From an uncultured Anaerolineae bacterium (GTDB taxonomy: Bacteria > Chloroflexota > Anaerolineae > Anaerolineales > Villigracilaceae), in NCBI GenBank assembly GCA_903822545.1, contig CAIJPN010000121.1:1-64000 (forward strand): a stretch of DNA of 64,000 nt, read 5' to 3'. The position numbers and the translations under genes are program-made. The number at the start of each line of letters is the position of its first letter. The stretch's first letter is position 1. Below the pieces are notes generated by a model. The model was not told the origin of the DNA. It worked only from the letters and a program-made list of their open reading frames with translations, and did not search any database. Positions 59,679 to 64,000 of this stretch are shown here, in pieces.

Positions 59679-61718
59679 CTATTTCACGCTCAATTGATAA
59701 GACGCTAACTCACGGGTAAAGCGGGTAGTACCGCTGATCACCAGGGTAGCTTCATAGCTACCGTGCAGGTCAAGGCTAATTTCAGCCACTTCACCGGGGC
59801 CAAGCGTAATATTTTTCACGCTGGTTTCGCCGTCCGTGGCAATGAGCGCCAGTTGGAAGGTTTGTGGCAGGCTGTTTTCCACCAGCACAAAACCAGAAGA
59901 TTCCCATCCATCTGGGCCATTCTCAAAATCGGTGAAGTAATTAATTTCGGGGATGGAAATATCATCCAGCACCAGGCCTTCACCGTTAACAGCACCATCG
60001 GTGATGTATTCAAAGCGGATCTGGACTTTTTCACCCGCAAACTGACTCAGGTCAACCGATTCTTCGATCCACCCGTCGCTGGAGCCGTTGTAGCCCCAGC
60101 CGTAGGAGTTGCCCGAGGGGTCTTCGCCAGTGCCAGAGGGTGTCATCAAAATCTGCCAGGTTTTGCCGCCATCGGTGGAGGCTGCCAGGTACAGGTAGTC
60201 GAAATCTTGCTCCAGGTCATACCAGGTCTGGTACTTGAGCGTGACCGGGCCAGATAGGCCGCCCAGGTCAAATTCGCGGGTCAAGGTCATATCTGATTCA
60301 TCGCCTTTGTTTGACCAGAAAGCATATTTACCCGAATACACATCCGTTGGGAAGATGCGAGTGGAAGGGTCACCGCTAAAATGTAGCGTGTACGACCCGC
60401 TGCACGAGATGCGGATGTAATCAACGCCATATTGGTTCACGGTACTGGAGTAATCTGCCGGGCAGCCGGTGAGTGTTTCGGTCTGGTAGACTTGCGGGGC
60501 ATCGTCATAATTATGGTACTGGTAACGGCCATCCGCCACAGCGCCATCTTGCAAGTAGTTGGTGACGGCCCAATCCAAAAAGACATCATCAGCGCGGATG
60601 AGTTGGCCAGTAAGAGGGTCTTTCACATCCAGGGAGGCCAGCACACTATCAACACTATCCATGCTGTTTTGGGGGGCGCGCACCAGTGCCTGGGTGGCTT
60701 TTTCGCCAAAACGATCGAGGAAATAGGTCATGAACAAGAAGCTGGAGCCATAATGCGGGCCATTGGAGCCTATATCTGAGCCCCAGTCTGTGAGTTGGAT
60801 GTCAGTATTATAGGCGTATTCTTGATCGGCATAACCTGAATAGTAGCCATTTAACAGAACGGCCAGTTCAGCTGAGCCTTCGTTCAGCCAGGTACTTTCG
60901 TTGCGATCCTGCCGCCAGTGGATCATGTGCTGGAACTCGTGGGCCAGGACGCCATATGTGTAGATACTATCGAGCGGTGAATTATCCGCGCTGAAGATGA
61001 ACATCTCGTGGGCGTTGGAGTATTCATTGGCAGCCGGGGAATACGCATCTGCTGAAGAGAAGTACCCGGCAGTGTTATTGCCGATTTTGCGCGCATAAAG
61101 AATATAGATGTGCGGGTCTTCATCCACACCCGGACTCCACTCACTGCCAAAAAATTCACGGTTGGTGGGGTAAATTTTGCTCTCAAAGACATCTAGCAGT
61201 TTTTTGGCCTGGTTTTTATTATAGTTGACATCATCCTGTACCCAGAAATAGGCGTGTTCGGTCAGGTATTGGAGCGTGGCAGCCACCTGGACGTAATCGT
61301 TGGTATCAGTATTCATAACCCAGAATTTCTGGCGGTCGCCGAGGCTGAATGGCCCGCTTGGAACTGTCTCTGGGATGTTGCAGATGTCGGAGAGACGGCA
61401 GGCCAGTTCGCGTGGGTCGTTGACCGGGATAATGGTATCTTCCAGCACTGATAATGTGTCAGTAATGTCTGAGGCCGCGATAACGGCGGCTGTTGCCAGG
61501 GCGGACGGGGTTTCTGTAGGGTCGAGGGAATCTGTGGACACCGGGAGTTCTGTCGACTGGAAAACCTGTACTGTCGGTTCAAAACTGACCGGATCGACCT
61601 GCTGTTGTTCGTAGATGAGAAATCCCGCCAAACCCAGGGCAATGATCACGATGCAGCAACAGCACAAGATCAGCACAAAACCGATAAAAATCATGAGGGG
61701 TGTGGATAGACTCTTCAT
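59679..61718 (-). CDS. Membrane-anchored InhA-like metallopeptidase
   Basis: 679 residues. An N-terminal membrane helix (about 10-35, with a run of four Cys) anchors or secretes the protein, followed by a Thr/Ser/Pro-rich spacer. The zinc site is VLAHEFQHMIHW (HExxH) with WLNEGSAELAV downstream supplying the third ligand Glu; this resembles M6/InhA-type and related gluzincins. The C-terminal part has repeats typical of immune inhibitor A-like proteins (TREFDLGGLSGPVTLKYQ; DFDYLYLAASTDGGKTW; WIEESVDLSQFAGEKVQIRF; GLVLDDISIPEI). Probably an extracellular protease. The cupin gene follows. Confidence 0.85.
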   Translation of the reverse strand: MKSLSTPLMIFIGFVLILCCCCIVIIALGLAGFLIYEQQQVDPVSFEPTVQVFQSTELPVSTDSLDPTETPSALATAAVIAASDITDTLSVLEDTIIPVNDPRELACRLSDICNIPETVPSGPFSLGDRQKFWVMNTDTNDYVQVAATLQYLTEHAYFWVQDDVNYNKNQAKKLLDVFESKIYPTNREFFGSEWSPGVDEDPHIYILYARKIGNNTAGYFSSADAYSPAANEYSNAHEMFIFSADNSPLDSIYTYGVLAHEFQHMIHWRQDRNESTWLNEGSAELAVLLNGYYSGYADQEYAYNTDIQLTDWGSDIGSNGPHYGSSFLFMTYFLDRFGEKATQALVRAPQNSMDSVDSVLASLDVKDPLTGQLIRADDVFLDWAVTNYLQDGAVADGRYQYHNYDDAPQVYQTETLTGCPADYSSTVNQYGVDYIRISCSGSYTLHFSGDPSTRIFPTDVYSGKYAFWSNKGDESDMTLTREFDLGGLSGPVTLKYQTWYDLEQDFDYLYLAASTDGGKTWQILMTPSGTGEDPSGNSYGWGYNGSSDGWIEESVDLSQFAGEKVQIRFEYITDGAVNGEGLVLDDISIPEINYFTDFENGPDGWESSGFVLVENSLPQTFQLALIATDGETSVKNITLGPGEVAEISLDLHGSYEATLVISGTTRFTRELASYQLSVK

Positions 61719-61786
61719 GAAGCTTCCCTTGATGAAATTGGTGGATTCGAAAATCAGGGGATCACAGGATCCGCGATGGTGTATAC

Positions 61787-61814
61787 AAAAAACCGGGGTT
61801 ATTGCCCCGGTTTT
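61787..61814 (-). terminator. Rho-independent terminator of the ClpC/ClpB-type gene
   Basis: On the minus strand AAAACCGGGG (61814-61805), a 6-nt loop and CCCCGGTTTT (61798-61789) are followed by two further T residues. Starts 6 nt after the stop of the ATPase gene. Confidence 0.88.
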
Positions 61815-61820
61815 CAGTTT

Positions 61821-64000
61821 TTACTTGAAAACGATTTTTTCTTCTTCTACATCCACTATGACTTTGCCACCGCCGGTAAACTTCCCACCGAGCAGTTGCA
61901 CCGAGAGCGGACTTTCCACATATTTTTGGATGGCGCGGCGCAGCGGGCGAGCGCCAAAAGCCGGGTCGAAGCCTTCTTTGGCGAGCCATTTGCGAGCGGC
62001 ATCGGTCAATTCTACGACGATGCTGAATTCATTGAGCCGTCCCTGAACTTCTTTCATCTGCAAATCCACAATATGGCTCATTTCTTCAATGGAAAGCGGC
62101 GAGAACATGATGATTTCGTCGATGCGGTTCAGGAATTCTGGGCGGAAGGTGCTCTTGAGGGCTTTTTCGACCTTGGTGTGGGCATCGCGGTCTTCGTCGT
62201 TGCTGGTTTTCTGTACGAAACCAAGAGTGCCGCCCCGGCGCACAAATTCGGTGCCCAGGTTGGATGTCATGATCAGCACTGTGTTGCGGAAATCGACCTG
62301 GTTGCCCTGCCCGTCAGTCATGCGGCCATCATCCAGGATTTGCAGGAGCGCATTCCAGACTTCGGGATGGGCTTTTTCGATTTCATCGAAGAGCAGCACC
62401 CGGTAGGGGCGGCGGCGGACGGCTTCGGTGAGCTGGCCGCCTTCTTCGTAACCGACGTAGCCGGGAGGCGCACCAAACAGGCGGCTGACAGTGTGCTGTT
62501 CGCGGTACTCAGACATGTCGATGCGCACCAGGGCATCTTCGTCATCGAACATGAACCAGGCCAGGGCTTTGGCCAGTTCGGTTTTGCCTACGCCGCTCGG
62601 CCCAATAAAGATGAACGAGCCGATGGGGCGGCTGGGGTCTTTGAGACCGCTGCGGGCGCGGCGGATGGCGTCTGAGATAGCATGGATGGCTTCATCCTGG
62701 CCGATGATGCGCTCGTGCAGGCGTTCTTCCATCTGCAAAAGTTTGGCCGATTCGCTTTCCATCATCTGGCTGAGGGGGATGCCGGTCCACTGGTGGACAA
62801 CTTCGGCGATGTCGTTGACATCCACCACTTCATCAATATGGTTTTCTGATTCCCATTTATCCCGTTTGGCTTTGTATTCGCCTTCCATGCGCAGTCGTTC
62901 GACCTTTTTCTGGGCGGCGCGCTCGTAATCGCGCGACAGGCCAGCCTGTTCTTCTTCCGCGGCCAGCTTATCAATCTCGTTTTTCAGGGTCTTTAATTCG
63001 GGCGGCATCGAATAGAGCGCTACGCGCAATTTTGCGGCGGCTTCATCCATCAGGTCGATGGCTTTGTCTGGCAGGTGACGGTCGGTAACGTAACGTTCCG
63101 AAAGATGCACTGCGGCTGCCAGGGCTTCATCGGAGTAGCGGACTTTATGATGAGCTTCATAGCGGTCTCGCAGGCCATGCAGCATTTTTATGGCGTCATC
63201 CTGGTTGGGTTCATCCACATAAATCGGGGCGAAGCGACGCTCCAGCGCGGCATCCTTCTCAATATGTTTGTGGAACTCATCCAGCGTGGTTGCGCCGATG
63301 CACTGCAATTCGCCGCGTGCCAGGGCTGGTTTGAGCATGTTGGAGGCATCCATGGCGCCCTGGGCTGCGCCCGCACCGACAACCGTGTGCAGTTCATCGA
63401 TCATCATGATGATATCGCCCTGCGAACGCTGGACTTCTTCCATGACAGCTTTCAGGCGTTCTTCAAACTCGCCGCGAAAGCGCGAACCGGCGATCATCGC
63501 GCCCAGGTCGAGCGCCACCACTTTTTTGCCGCTCAAAATCTCGGGGACATCGTTGTTGGCGATTTTCTGGGCCAGGCCTTCCACAATGGCGGTTTTGCCC
63601 ACCCCAGCCTCACCGATCAGCACCGGATTGTTCTTGGTGCGGCGCGAAAGGATCTGGATCAGGCGCAAAATCTCGTTGTCGCGGCCAATCACAGGGTCGA
63701 GTTTGCCTTCACGGGCCAGTTGGGTCAGGTCGCGGGAATATTTTTCGAGGGTGCGGTAGCGCGTCTCAGCCTGTGGGTCTGTCACTCGCTGGCCGCCGCG
63801 AAGCTGTTGGATGGATTCGTAAACCCGGTCGCGGGTGATCCCGGCGCTTTCCAGGATACGCGCCGCGGCAGTATTGCGCTCGCTTAAGATTGCCAGGAAA
63901 ATGTGTTCGGTGGAAATATATTCATCTTTCAGGCGGTTGGCTTCTTCGTTGGCAAGGTCAATAATCCGCTTAACACGCGGCGTGATAAAAATCTGCCCGG
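61821..64000 (-). CDS. ClpC/ClpB-type AAA+ ATPase, 5' end cut by window edge
   Basis: 726 codons seen; the N-terminus is beyond the right edge. The visible start is the end of a Clp repeat domain ([20 protein letters not shown]). Domain 1 ATPase: [20 protein letters not shown] (Walker A), [14 protein letters not shown] (Walker B). A short middle domain with a UVR-like helix ([20 protein letters not shown]) rather than the long ClpB coiled-coil insert; then domain 2: [32 protein letters not shown] and [12 protein letters not shown]. The short middle domain favours ClpC. It may load substrates into ClpP or act as a disaggregase; a ClpP-binding loop was not checked. Terminator follows. Confidence 0.88.
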   Translation of the reverse strand, partial: GQIFITPRVKRIIDLANEEANRLKDEYISTEHIFLAILSERNTAAARILESAGITRDRVYESIQQLRGGQRVTDPQAETRYRTLEKYSRDLTQLAREGKLDPVIGRDNEILRLIQILSRRTKNNPVLIGEAGVGKTAIVEGLAQKIANNDVPEILSGKKVVALDLGAMIAGSRFRGEFEERLKAVMEEVQRSQGDIIMMIDELHTVVGAGAAQGAMDASNMLKPALARGELQCIGATTLDEFHKHIEKDAALERRFAPIYVDEPNQDDAIKMLHGLRDRYEAHHKVRYSDEALAAAVHLSERYVTDRHLPDKAIDLMDEAAAKLRVALYSMPPELKTLKNEIDKLAAEEEQAGLSRDYERAAQKKVERLRMEGEYKAKRDKWESENHIDEVVDVNDIAEVVHQWTGIPLSQMMESESAKLLQMEERLHERIIGQDEAIHAISDAIRRARSGLKDPSRPIGSFIFIGPSGVGKTELAKALAWFMFDDEDALVRIDMSEYREQHTVSRLFGAPPGYVGYEEGGQLTEAVRRRPYRVLLFDEIEKAHPEVWNALLQILDDGRMTDGQGNQVDFRNTVLIMTSNLGTEFVRRGGTLGFVQKTSNDEDRDAHTKVEKALKSTFRPEFLNRIDEIIMFSPLSIEEMSHIVDLQMKEVQGRLNEFSIVVELTDAARKWLAKEGFDPAFGARPLRRAIQKYVESPLSVQLLGGKFTGGGKVIVDVEEEKIVFK

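Noticed and set aside
1-64000. CRISPR arrays, tRNA and rRNA genes
   Set aside because: No regularly spaced repeats and no tRNA-like or rRNA-like sequence was noticed by eye; a tRNAscan/Infernal run would be decisive.

Overview
The window looks like a chromosomal contig from a Chloroflexota bacterium, probably class Anaerolineae. This is inferred from content: PAS/GAF-rich sensor kinases, a soluble LacI-type sensor kinase, an XRE-STAND-TPR regulator, GT39/GT87/YfhO membrane protein clusters, fast-evolving transposase remnants and moderately high GC. No rRNA, tRNA or CRISPR array was seen, so the assignment is not proven.

Layout. (1) 1-7.2 kb, minus strand: five polytopic membrane proteins (two tandem GT39-type glycosyltransferase paralogues, two GT87-type proteins, one YfhO-type protein), followed by a lipid kinase, an aldo-keto reductase and an AlaX-type editing protein. 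(2) 10.1-16.2 kb, plus strand: two small unknown proteins, a surface-anchored phospholipase-D-like enzyme, a DUF1992 protein and a 1098-residue multi-PAS diguanylate cyclase, then a methyltransferase gene remnant. (3) 16.4-24.0 kb, minus strand: the most unusual locus. Four tandem core-less NHLP-like small proteins, then a cytochrome P450, a SAM methyltransferase, a two-part terpene-cyclase-like protein, a class I isoprenoid-synthase-like protein and a metallopeptidase-like protein with a C-terminal cyclic-nucleotide-binding domain. An XRE-STAND-TPR regulator is divergent (24.1-26.7 kb). (4) 26.9-27.3 kb: a decayed transposase. (5) 27.4-35.2 kb, plus strand: histidine kinase, CheY-like receiver and a 1446-residue hybrid kinase, overlapping head to tail. 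(6) 35.3-36.1 kb: an IS5-type transposase fragment abutting a truncated glycosidase-like gene, followed by a UroD-type methyltransferase. (7) 37.2-48.1 kb, plus strand: a GntR/UTRA-regulated sialic acid or N-acetylmannosamine catabolic operon with an oligopeptide-type ABC importer. (8) 48.1-48.4 kb: an ISAzo13-type transposase remnant. (9) 48.5-64 kb, minus strand: SulP transporter, GH1 glycosidase, RlmB-type rRNA methyltransferase, M50-like membrane protein, triosephosphate isomerase, a zinc-ribbon methyltransferase-like protein, a LacI-GAF-histidine kinase fusion, a cupin, an InhA-like secreted metallopeptidase and a ClpC/ClpB-type ATPase running off the end.

How parts work together. In the sialic acid operon the importer brings in substrate, a CE7-type esterase probably removes O-acetyl groups, a YhcH protein handles the sugar anomer, an NAL/DapA lyase makes ManNAc, a ROK kinase phosphorylates it and NanE epimerises it to GlcNAc-6-P. 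A strong promoter with an overlapping palindrome lies before the GntR gene and a related palindrome before the binding-protein gene. In the 16.4-24 kb locus, ATGA stop-start overlaps couple the methyltransferase to the cyclase and the class I-like protein to the cNMP protein. A 16-bp hairpin separates the four small proteins from the P450, as if to make much more small protein than enzyme. The chemistry looks terpenoid (cyclisation, methylation, oxidation); the role of the small proteins is unknown and makes this the best candidate for an undescribed system.

Several first-in-unit genes (10113, 24093, 50308 minus, 52547 minus) lack a Shine-Dalgarno sequence and have a TAnnnT box 5-7 nt before the start codon, which suggests leaderless mRNAs.
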